Shown: piece by piece, positions 1-4,821 of the stretch
Layout of the letters: the number at the start of each line of letters is the position of its first letter
Numbering within the stretch: the stretch's first letter is position 1
Source of the DNA: Actinobacteria bacterium UBA3086
Lineage (GTDB): Bacteria; Actinomycetota; Coriobacteriia; Anaerosomatales; UBA3086
Assembly: GCA_002367305.1 (NCBI GenBank)
Contig: DFBG01000053.1
Location: 1 to 5,448 of the forward strand
Direction of reading: 5' to 3'
Length of the DNA stretch: 5,448 bases
Position numbers and translations under genes: made by a program
Notes under the pieces: generated by a model
The model's database searches: none
What the model was told of the DNA's origin: nothing
Seen by the model: only the letters and a program-made list of their open reading frames with translations

Positions 1-266
1 GCCAGACCACGATCCGAGGTCACGGACACGACAACGATGCGCTTGCGCTCAGCATGCTCTTCGAGCAACGGATGCTCAGCACCCTTCGCGAAGCGGGCGA
101 CGTTGCCCAAGACCTCCATCATGGAAAGTGCATACGGCCTGGCGGCCTCGATCTTCGCCTGAGCCTTCTTGATCTTGGCGGTCGCGACCATCTCCATGGT
201 GCGCGTGATCTGCTTCGTCGATTCGACGGAGACGATCCGCTTCTGTATGTCGCGTAGGTTCGCCAT
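1..266 (-). CDS. atpG: ATP synthase F1 subunit gamma, N-terminal part (cut by window edge)
   Basis: This is the first 88 codons of the gamma subunit, the central rotor shaft that turns inside alpha3beta3 and couples ion flow through Fo to ATP synthesis. The protein starts MANLRDIQKRIVSVESTKQI, and residues 20-38 carry the family's conserved N-terminal helix pattern (ITRTMEMVATAKIKKAQ), which forms half of the gamma coiled coil. Residues 76-88 (RIVVVSVTSDRGL) match the start of the Rossmann-like central domain, where the family typically reads SDRGLCG. The rest of the roughly 290-residue protein lies off the left edge. The ATG at 266-264 is 9 nt after the atpA stop and has only a weak ribosome site (AGGG, partly in the atpA stop), so translational coupling to atpA is likely. 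No defect is seen in the visible part. Confidence 0.96.
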   Translation of the reverse strand, partial: MANLRDIQKRIVSVESTKQITRTMEMVATAKIKKAQAKIEAARPYALSMMEVLGNVARFAKGAEHPLLEEHAERKRIVVVSVTSDRGL

Positions 267-275
267 GATATCGCC

Positions 276-1838
276 CTAGCTTTCCGTGAACGATTCAGCG
301 AACTCGCGCAGGACAGCGGACAGGGTCTCCTTGGTCTCGTCGCTCAGCTTCTGCTCACTTGCGATCGTCTTGCCGACCTCAGGATGGGCGCTGTTAACGA
401 ACTCGAGGAAGGCTTCGCGGAAACCGACCACGGCCTCCGGCTCAATGCCATCAAGGAAGCCTTCGGCGCCGGCATAGATCGCCATCGCCTGATCCTGCAC
501 CGACATGGGAACGTAGCGACCCTGCTTGAGCAGTTCGACGAGGCGCGCACCACGATTGAGCGTGGCCTGCGTTGACTTATCGAGATCCGAACCGAACTGT
601 GCGAATGCCGCCAACGAGCGGTAGTTCGCCAGATCGAGTCGAAGCGAACCTGCAACCTGCTTCATAGCCTTGATCTGCGCGGAACCGCCGACACGCGAGA
701 CGGAGATACCAACGTTGATGGCCGGGCGCTGACCCTGGTGGAACAGGTCGGTCTGCAGGAAGATCTGACCGTCCGTGATGGAGATGACGTTGGTCGGGAT
801 GTATGCCGACACGTCACCGGCCTGAGTCTCGATGATCGGCAGAGCCGTGAGAGAACCGGCACCCATATCGTCGTTCATCTTGACCGCACGCTCGAGCAAA
901 CGGCTGTGCAGATAGAAGACATCACCCGGGTATGCCTCGCGGCCCGGCGGGCGGCGGAGCGTGAGCGACATCTGGCGATATGCGACAGCCTGCTTGGAGA
1001 GGTCATCGTAGATGCACAGGACGGCACGACCGGGGTTGTCCTTGGAGGCAACCTCGCCGTTCTCGCCTGTGTACATGAAGTACTCACCCATCGCTACACC
1101 GGACATCGGTGCGAGGTACTGCATGGGTGCGGGGTCGGATGCGTTCGCGGCGACGACGATGGTGTACTCCATCGCACCGTACTCCTCGAGCATCTGCACG
1201 ACACCGGCGACCGTTGAGGCCTTCTGACCGATGGCGACGTACACGCAGATGACGTCCTTGCCCTTCTGGTTGATGATCGTATCGATGGCCACGGCAGTCT
1301 TGCCCGTCTGGCGGTCACCGATGATCAGCTCACGCTGACCACGACCGATCGGAACCAGTGAATCTACAGCGATGAGACCCGTCTGCATCGGCTCGTGAAC
1401 AGGCTTACGAGCGACAACGCCCGGAGCCTTGAACTCCACCGGGCGAACGCCCTCAGCGGCGATCGGACCCTTGCCGTCGATCGGCTGACCCAACGGGTCA
1501 ACGATACGACCGAGCATGGCCTTACCCGACGGAACCTCGACGACGCGACCCGTGGTGCGGACCGTGTCGTTCTCGCCGACGAGCGTAGTGTCGCCCATGA
1601 GGACAGCGCCGACCTCGTTCTCATCGAGGTTGAGGGCCATTCCGTAGACGACATTGCCGCCAGCTCCAACGAACTCGAGGAGCTCACCGGCCATAGCGCC
1701 CTTGAGACCGTCAACGCGGGCGATACCGTCACCAACCTGCTTGACGGTTCCCACTTCGCGGACATCGACCTCAGGCTTGAACGACTCAAGCTGAGCCTTC
1801 AATACATCATTGATTGCAGAAGCAGTGATGTCTGCCAC
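276..1838 (-). CDS. atpA: ATP synthase F1 subunit alpha
   Basis: Alpha subunit of the F1 head, 520 residues, near the usual 500-515. It alternates with beta in the hexamer and supplies the non-catalytic nucleotide sites and the arginine finger for the catalytic ones. The N-terminal beta-barrel covers about 25-95. The P-loop GDRQTGKT is at 174-181, and GQKAST follows at 204-209. The Walker B strand is CIYDDLSKQ around 275-283, followed by the RRPPGREAYPGDVFYLHSR block at 295-313. The alpha/beta signature PAINVGISVS is at 372-381, with Arg382 as the arginine finger (E. coli Arg376). The C-terminal helical domain runs from about 395 to the end. Oddity: between GEYF (251-254) and the Walker B strand there are 17 residues where E. 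coli-type alphas have about 6, so roughly 11 residues are inserted. The start is GTG, directly after the atpH TAA (TAAGTG), with a strong GGAGGTGA ribosome site at 1853-1846. The mycobacterial C-terminal tail is absent. Confidence 0.99.
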   Translation of the reverse strand: MADITASAINDVLKAQLESFKPEVDVREVGTVKQVGDGIARVDGLKGAMAGELLEFVGAGGNVVYGMALNLDENEVGAVLMGDTTLVGENDTVRTTGRVVEVPSGKAMLGRIVDPLGQPIDGKGPIAAEGVRPVEFKAPGVVARKPVHEPMQTGLIAVDSLVPIGRGQRELIIGDRQTGKTAVAIDTIINQKGKDVICVYVAIGQKASTVAGVVQMLEEYGAMEYTIVVAANASDPAPMQYLAPMSGVAMGEYFMYTGENGEVASKDNPGRAVLCIYDDLSKQAVAYRQMSLTLRRPPGREAYPGDVFYLHSRLLERAVKMNDDMGAGSLTALPIIETQAGDVSAYIPTNVISITDGQIFLQTDLFHQGQRPAINVGISVSRVGGSAQIKAMKQVAGSLRLDLANYRSLAAFAQFGSDLDKSTQATLNRGARLVELLKQGRYVPMSVQDQAMAIYAGAEGFLDGIEPEAVVGFREAFLEFVNSAHPEVGKTIASEQKLSDETKETLSAVLREFAESFTES

Positions 1839-2393
1839 TTACGCTTCACCTCCCTGGGGTGCGGTAGCAAGCGTCGCACGCACGGCGTCGAGCTGGGAGG
1901 AAACGCTCCCGTCGAGCACGCGTCCTGCGACGTTGATGATGATGCCGCCAAGGATCGACGCGTCCACGCGCTCACGCAACGTGACGGGGCGACCCAATGA
2001 GGCGGCGAGCTTGTCAGTGATCGACGCACGCATGGCGTCGTTGAGCTCGATAGCAGTCGTGACGTCCGCCACGACGATACCGCGCTCCTTCTCGGCGATC
2101 TCTCCATAGATACGGGAGACATCGCCCAGGAGGTCCACATGACCTCGATCGATAGCGAGCGACGCTACAGAGATGGTCTCGGCGGTGACCTCATCGCCAA
2201 AGATATCCTGCAGCACGGCACGCTTCTGGTCCGCGGGAATCTGCGCGTCGCTCAGAGCGGTGCGCAGGTCCACGTGGCCGCGAACAGCCTCGACGACGGC
2301 TCTCATGCCCGCGTCGGTACCGTCCACGGAGTCGGCCGCGGACGCGAGGTCGAAGAGGACCCGTGCATAGGTCCTTGCGATCTCGCTAGTCAT
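1839..2393 (-). CDS. atpH: ATP synthase F1 subunit delta (OSCP type)
   Basis: Delta subunit, 184 residues, a usual length. It sits on top of the alpha3beta3 head and links it to the b dimer as part of the peripheral stalk. The N-terminal helical domain (about 1-105) has the family pattern IARTYARVLFDLA at 5-17 and ends with the EIAEKERGIVVADVTTA segment. The C-terminal domain carries the diagnostic stretch ILGGIIINVAGRVLDGSVSS at 147-166. In Mycobacterium delta is fused to a second b-like region. Here it is free-standing and has no transmembrane part. The ATG at 2393 lies inside atpF, with an 8-nt overlap (ATGACTAG contains both the atpH start and the atpF stop). GGGGAG sits 5 nt upstream as ribosome site. 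Overlap with atpF and the zero gap to atpA indicate coupled translation of the three genes. Confidence 0.97.
   Translation of the reverse strand: MTSEIARTYARVLFDLASAADSVDGTDAGMRAVVEAVRGHVDLRTALSDAQIPADQKRAVLQDIFGDEVTAETISVASLAIDRGHVDLLGDVSRIYGEIAEKERGIVVADVTTAIELNDAMRASITDKLAASLGRPVTLRERVDASILGGIIINVAGRVLDGSVSSQLDAVRATLATAPQGGEA
1846..1853 (-). promoter_or_regulatory. Ribosome binding site of atpA inside the end of atpH
   Basis: GGAGGTGA lies 7 nt before the GTG at 1838 and within the last codons of atpH. It decides the GTG start and, with the TAAGTG junction, implies reinitiation or coupling. Confidence 0.85.
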
Positions 2394-2955
2394 TGAGGCT
2401 CCCCATCTCCGTGATGTAGCTGTCGATCAGCTTGGCGTGGTCCTCGACAGTGAGCTTCTCACCGATGACCTTGCCAGCTGCACCAACCGCGATCTCAGCG
2501 ATGGCGCCCTGAAGCTCGACCATAGCGGCCTTCTTCTCGGACTCCAGAGCCTGCTTGGCCTTGGCGATGATCGCCGCGGCCTGTTCCTCAGCCTTGACCT
2601 TCATCTCAGCCTGCATCGTCTCGGAGACCTTGCGGCTCTGAGCGATGACCTTGCCTGCCTCGGCGCGAGCCTCGGCCATCTGCACCTTGTACTCCTCGAG
2701 CAGGCGCTCGGCCTCGACCTTGGTCTCCTCGGCCTTGGTCAAAGACTCTTTGATGGCCTCGGAACGCTTGTCGAGCATCGAGATGATCGACGGGAACGCG
2801 AACTTGTACAGCAAGACGAACAGAACGATGAATGCGACCCACGTGGGCCAGATCGCTGCGAGGTTCGGGTAGACCGAACCCAGTGTCGACGCGAGACCCT
2901 CGCCGCCGTGCTCGGCCGCGGTTTCACTCGCAAATGCATACTCTGCAAAAAGCAA
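2386..2955 (-). CDS. atpF: ATP synthase Fo subunit b (peripheral stalk)
   Basis: Subunit b, 189 residues. It is a membrane-anchored dimeric stalk that prevents alpha3beta3 from rotating with gamma. Residues 1-30 form a hydrophilic-to-mixed N-terminal extension (LLFAEYAFASETAAEHGGEG), longer than in E. coli b. One membrane helix follows at about 34-55 (tryptophans at 36 and 39, then VAFIVLFVLLYKFAFP). After this comes a long charged, Ala/Glu/Lys-rich helix (about 60-150) typical of the b dimer coiled coil, and a C-terminal delta-binding part. The start is TTG at 2955-2953. No ATG or GTG exists in frame before the membrane helix, and GGAGGT at 2967-2962 lies 6 nt upstream, which supports TTG. 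The site lies in a small GGAC-GGAG-GTCC hairpin that could limit initiation. The TAG stop overlaps the atpH start. Confidence 0.96.
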   Translation of the reverse strand: MLFAEYAFASETAAEHGGEGLASTLGSVYPNLAAIWPTWVAFIVLFVLLYKFAFPSIISMLDKRSEAIKESLTKAEETKVEAERLLEEYKVQMAEARAEAGKVIAQSRKVSETMQAEMKVKAEEQAAAIIAKAKQALESEKKAAMVELQGAIAEIAVGAAGKVIGEKLTVEDHAKLIDSYITEMGSLND

Positions 2956-2959
2956 CTTC

Positions 2960-2971
2960 GGACCTCCGTCC
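2960..2971 (-). promoter_or_regulatory. atpF ribosome site within a small hairpin
   Basis: The sequence GGAC-GGAG-GTCC can fold as a 4-bp stem with a 4-nt loop. The ribosome site GGAGGT occupies the loop and part of the 3' arm, 6 nt before the TTG start of atpF. Partial masking of the site would lower b synthesis relative to c. Confidence 0.5.
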
Positions 2972-2988
2972 TTCTACTAGGGGCGTGA

Positions 2989-3225
2989 CTAGATGAGGAA
3001 CGTGAGGACGAAACCGAGGAGCGCAAGCGCCTCAGTGAACGCGATTGCGATGAACATGGTGGTCTGAATTTGACCAGCCATCTCAGGCTGGCGCGCCATT
3101 GCCTCCAGAGCCTTACCACCGACAATACCGATACCAATTCCCGGGCCGATGGCCGCGAGACCGTACGCAAGACCCTTACCTATGGACGAAAGGCCTGCAA
3201 GAGCTTCTACGATGGAACCTTCCAC
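2989..3225 (-). CDS. atpE: ATP synthase Fo subunit c (proton-type rotor ring)
   Basis: Subunit c, 78 residues. It is a two-helix hairpin proteolipid that forms the rotating ring in the membrane. Helix 1 (about 10-38) carries glycines at 27, 29, 31 and 33 (IGPGIGIGIVGGKA). The cytoplasmic loop has ARQPE at 44-48, the family's RQP motif. Helix 2 (about 52-77) has the ion-carrying carboxylate Glu65 in AFTEALALL. Aligned without gaps to the sodium-type Ilyobacter c subunit, positions 32, 63, 66, 67 and 70 are Ile, Phe, Ala, Leu and Leu instead of Gln, Val, Ser, Thr and Tyr, so the sodium ligands are missing and proton coupling is expected. The start is GTG with an excellent AAGGAGG ribosome site 7 nt upstream. 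Two hairpins precede it, fitting the need for many c copies per complex. Confidence 0.98.
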   Translation of the reverse strand: MEGSIVEALAGLSSIGKGLAYGLAAIGPGIGIGIVGGKALEAMARQPEMAGQIQTTMFIAIAFTEALALLGFVLTFLI

Positions 3226-3232
3226 GTCTGAT

Positions 3233-3239
3233 CCTCCTT
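3233..3239 (-). promoter_or_regulatory. Very strong ribosome binding site of atpE
   Basis: AAGGAGG, an uninterrupted match to the 16S anti-Shine-Dalgarno, 7 nt before the GTG at 3225. It is among the strongest sites in the cluster, which fits the high copy number of subunit c. Confidence 0.88.
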
Positions 3240-3243
3240 ATCG

Positions 3244-3267
3244 CCGAGACCTGTTCTCAGATCTCGG
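3244..3267 (-). repeat. Hairpin just upstream of the atpE ribosome site
   Basis: CCGAGATC and GGTCTCGG form an 8-bp stem with one T-G pair around the loop TGAGAACA. The stem ends 4 bases before AAGGAGG. It leaves the ribosome site single-stranded and could act as a translation-enhancing or mRNA-stabilising element in the atpB-atpE gap. In E. coli the same gap is known to contain a translational enhancer for atpE. That the two are equivalent is inference. Confidence 0.5.
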
Positions 3268-3283
3268 AACCGTCAATTCCTAA

Positions 3284-3300
3284 CCGGCGAGATGCGCCGG
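3284..3300 (-). repeat. GC-rich hairpin after the atpB stop
   Basis: CCGGCG and CGCCGG form a perfect 6-bp stem around CATCT, starting 13 nt after the atpB stop. TTAGGAATTG follows, with no T tract, so it does not look like a full intrinsic terminator. It could stabilise the 3' end of a processed upstream message or cause pausing. Confidence 0.5.
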
Positions 3301-3312
3301 AAACTACCGGAC

Positions 3313-4197
3313 TTAGTGCTCGGATGCATGCACCGAACTCTGAATGTAGACCGCCGTCAGAATGGTGAAGACGTAGGCCTGGATGAACGCAACGAACAGT
3401 TCGAACGCGTACATGAGCACGAGAAACACCAGTGAAACCGCACCGACGCCAACGCCGCCCGCAGACCAGCCGAGCTGGCTTTCCACGAACGGGAAGAACA
3501 GTGAGACGAATGCGGCGAACACACCCAAGATCACGTGTCCGGCGTAGAGATTGGCGAACAGTCGCACGGAGAGCGTGAGCGGTCGGACAAGGAACGTCGA
3601 CACGAACTCGAGCAGGAAGATGAACCCACCCAGACCGATCCGTGCAGGAAGCGCCATCTCGCGCACTCCTGAGGGAACGAGACTCCTCAGGTAGCCGAAC
3701 GCGCCGTTCTTTGCGAAACCGACGAACACGAAGACGATCCAGCTGATTCCCGCCAACGCGACAGCGCCACCGAAGGCGCCACCCCAGGCTTTGCCACCGG
3801 GGATGAGACCGATGAAGTTGGACAACACGATCATGAAGAAGAACGTACCAAGCAGCGGAACGTACTTGGGACCATCCTTCTCACCGATGACGTCGGTCGC
3901 CATGTCGCGAATGAACTCGACACCCGCCTCCATCACGCCGGCAAGTCTACCGGCGGGCGCGAGCGCGGTGGCTTCGCCCGTCTCAAGCGCAAGCCGCATC
4001 TGCTTCTTCTCTCGATTCGCCACCGCCACGAACAAGGCGATCACGACCACAAGAGAGACAATGCCCCACACGACATAGTTCGTGAGCACGAACGGTTCCG
4101 TCACCGGCCCTGTCGCATGCATGTCGTTGTAGGGCAAGACCGAAAGCTCATGAACGAGCTCCTCGATCTTTCCGGGCAATAAATCCAGAGGGTTCAC
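3313..4197 (-). CDS. atpB: ATP synthase Fo subunit a
   Basis: Subunit a, 294 residues, slightly longer than E. coli a (271). It is the stator membrane protein holding the two proton half-channels next to the c ring. Hydrophobic segments lie at about 38-60, 112-133, 145-163, 187-208, 219-240 and 247-285. The core motif RPLTLSVRLFANLYAGH is at 205-221, with the essential Arg212 (E. coli Arg210) and Asn216 (E. coli Asn214). The last helix carries Gln273 (E. coli Gln252) in FELFVAFIQAYVFTIL. Where E. coli has Glu219 and His245 this protein has His221 and Glu266, the known reciprocal exchange of that pair. The start is GTG at 4197-4195, 15 nt after the atpI-like stop. AGGAGGT sits 10 nt upstream and overlaps that stop. 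All essential residues are present. Confidence 0.98.
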   Translation of the reverse strand: MNPLDLLPGKIEELVHELSVLPYNDMHATGPVTEPFVLTNYVVWGIVSLVVVIALFVAVANREKKQMRLALETGEATALAPAGRLAGVMEAGVEFIRDMATDVIGEKDGPKYVPLLGTFFFMIVLSNFIGLIPGGKAWGGAFGGAVALAGISWIVFVFVGFAKNGAFGYLRSLVPSGVREMALPARIGLGGFIFLLEFVSTFLVRPLTLSVRLFANLYAGHVILGVFAAFVSLFFPFVESQLGWSAGGVGVGAVSLVFLVLMYAFELFVAFIQAYVFTILTAVYIQSSVHASEH

Positions 4198-4207
4198 GCG
4201 GCTACCT

Positions 4208-4214
4208 ACCTCCT
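4208..4214 (-). promoter_or_regulatory. Ribosome binding site of atpB (supports GTG start)
   Basis: AGGAGGT on the minus strand, 10 nt before the GTG at 4197. It overlaps the stop codon of the AtpI-like gene (TAG at 4215-4213), so ribosomes ending there sit on the atpB initiation site and coupling is likely. Confidence 0.85.
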
Positions 4215-4581
4215 ATCCTCTGGCCCTCACCGGGCGTGCATACCTATGCAGCCCAGCGAATCGGACCAACTCGACCGAATATGTGACAAGGAAACCGGCC
4301 GCGAATGCGATCGCGAACGGCGCGAATCCGTCAGGTGCGACGGCCTTGTAGATCCACAAGAGGAGAACAGAAGCCAGAAGTCGACCGAACATGGCGACAG
4401 CGGCGATGAGGAGTCCGCGAAACGGGTCCTGGGGCGTAACACCCTGGAAGCCTTTTCGGGAAGCGAACAGCAGCCCTACCCCCAGCACAAAGCCGAGAAC
4501 GGCAGCCGGGACAGGCTGTTGCAACAACGTTGCAAGACTATCGATTGCGGGAGACAGTTGGTTACCCCTAAAAGTAATCAT
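4213..4581 (-). CDS. atpI: AtpI-like small membrane protein, first gene of the atp operon
   Basis: A 122-residue membrane protein with three clear hydrophobic segments (about 22-41, 56-80, 85-107) and a basic C-terminus (HRYARPVRARG). Position directly before atpB, size and topology fit the weakly conserved AtpI group. AtpI proteins are reported to help assemble the c ring in some bacteria and in others are dispensable. Mycobacterium has a similar small gene between wecA and atpB. I recognise no decisive motif, so the name rests on context. The frame stays open upstream to an ATG at 4725, but that ATG overlaps a good -10 box and the 48 extra residues look non-coding (two cysteines, no membrane features). 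I therefore choose the ATG at 4581, which has only a weak ribosome site (GGAT). Its TAG stop lies inside the atpB ribosome site. Confidence 0.72.
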   Translation of the reverse strand: MITFRGNQLSPAIDSLATLLQQPVPAAVLGFVLGVGLLFASRKGFQGVTPQDPFRGLLIAAVAMFGRLLASVLLLWIYKAVAPDGFAPFAIAFAAGFLVTYSVELVRFAGLHRYARPVRARG

Positions 4582-4602
4582 TACCGATCCAGTCCGCGCT
4601 TT

Positions 4603-4622
4603 TCGGCGAAGCTGACCGCCGA
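4603..4622 (-). repeat. Inverted repeat in leader upstream of atpI-like start
   Basis: TCGGCG (4622-4617) and CGCCGA (4608-4603) form a perfect 6-bp stem with the 8-nt loop GTCAGCTT. It ends 21 nt before the predicted ATG. It is followed by AAAGCG rather than a T run, so it is not a terminator. A role in mRNA structure is possible but unproven. Confidence 0.4.
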
Positions 4623-4655
4623 TTAGGGCGATTTCCGGTGTGGGGGTAGCGTCTA

Positions 4656-4693
4656 CGAAACTACTCTGCTGACAGCAGACAGTCGTAACTACT
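4656..4693 (-). repeat. Direct repeats AGTAGTTnCG flanking a palindrome
   Basis: AGTAGTTACG (4693-4684) and AGTAGTTTCG (4665-4656) match at 9 of 10 bases with a 28-bp period. Between them is the palindromic CTGCTGTCAGCAG core (4678-4666 region; six-base arms around one base). The arrangement of two direct copies around a dyad resembles a protein-binding site, but could be chance in a short region. No regulator is assigned. Confidence 0.35.
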
Positions 4694-4714
4694 TCCGACC
4701 GGGGGGCCTCGGAA
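4693..4714 (-). repeat. Inverted repeat at the predicted 5' end of the atp transcript
   Basis: Arms TTCCGA and TCGGAA pair perfectly over 6 bp, with a possible seventh T-G pair outside. The loop is GGCCCCCCGG. It would start within a few bases of the predicted transcription start, a position where stem-loops are known to stabilise bacterial mRNAs. It could also be a DNA-level operator overlapping the start of transcription. Confidence 0.45.
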
Positions 4715-4723
4715 AGCGTGCCC

Positions 4724-4752
4724 ATCGTACACTATGCCCCCTTGTGCGGCAA
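4724..4752 (-). promoter_or_regulatory. Predicted vegetative-type promoter of the atp operon
   Basis: On the minus strand TTGCCG (4752-4747) and TACGAT (4729-4724) are separated by exactly 17 bp. Each box matches 4 of 6 positions of the sigma-70/SigA consensus, including the most conserved ones (TTG, and TA...T). It lies between the wecA-like stop and the atpI-like gene, where an operon promoter is expected, and would start transcription near 4717. The -10 box overlaps the ATG at 4725, which argues against that codon being a translation start. This is a prediction from pattern only. Confidence 0.55.
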
Positions 4753-4764
4753 GAACACACGATG

Positions 4765-4809
4765 AGCTCAGAACACTCAGACAACAGTGCCTCGAAGTCA
4801 GCTCAGAAC
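4765..4809 (-). repeat. Direct repeat GTTCTGAGCT upstream of the atp promoter
   Basis: Two identical 10-base copies, at 4774-4765 and 4809-4800, lie 35 bp apart between the wecA-like stop and the predicted -35 box. Including flanks, 12 of 14 bases match. The nearer copy ends 12 bp from the -35 box, an activator-like position. The spacing is not a whole number of helical turns. The function is unknown. Confidence 0.4.
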
Positions 4810-4821
4810 CCGTGTCGAGGG

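Larger units (their letters stand above)
4582..4717 (-). promoter_or_regulatory. Predicted structured 5' leader of the atp operon mRNA
   Basis: From the inferred transcription start near 4717 to the AtpI-like ATG there are about 135 nt without a convincing gene. The leader contains three inverted repeats: 4714-4693 (TTCCGA/TCGGAA around a 10-nt GGCCCCCCGG loop), 4679-4665 (TCTGC/GCAGA around TGTCA), and 4622-4603 (TCGGCG/CGCCGA around an 8-nt loop). A stem at the very 5' end could protect the mRNA. None is followed by a T tract, so none looks like an intrinsic terminator. I recognise no known riboswitch. The alternative is that this is coding sequence for a longer AtpI-like protein starting at 4725. 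Confidence 0.35.

Noticed and set aside
738..1217. Plus-strand open frame (159 codons) opposite atpA
   Set aside because: Antisense shadow of the conserved nucleotide-binding domain of alpha; its translation is rich in Arg, Asp and His with no family resemblance.
1395..2000. Long plus-strand open frame (201 codons) opposite atpA and atpH
   Set aside because: It lies entirely antisense to two well-recognised genes, has no recognisable domain, and is explained by the GC-biased codon pattern of the minus strand.
2386..2393. Frameshift or gene fusion at the atpF-atpH junction, as in the fused mycobacterial b-delta
   Set aside because: Both proteins are complete, with normal ends, own start and ribosome site; the 8-nt overlap is an ordinary coupling arrangement.
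2437..2988. Plus-strand open frame (183 codons) opposite atpF
   Set aside because: Its Leu/Asp/Gly-rich translation is the complement of the Ala/Glu/Lys-rich b helix, with no independent evidence.
3240..3276. Internal promoter in the atpB-atpE gap (TTGACG at 3276-3271)
   Set aside because: A good -35-like box, but no TAnnnT element 16-18 bp downstream; the only similar motif (GATAAG) is 28 bp away.
3284..3300. Intrinsic terminator between atpB and atpE
   Set aside because: The hairpin is good but is followed by TTAGGAATTG rather than a T run, and the downstream genes have to be expressed.
4582..4725. N-terminal extension of the AtpI-like protein from the ATG at 4725
   Set aside because: The ATG overlaps a good -10 box, the 48 residues lack membrane or family features, and the stretch holds several inverted repeats. 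An AAGGGGG 11 nt upstream keeps a small doubt open.
4790..4820. Possible terminator after the wecA-like gene (CCTCGA/TCGAGG)
   Set aside because: The stem is only 6 bp around a 19-nt loop and there is no T tract after it.
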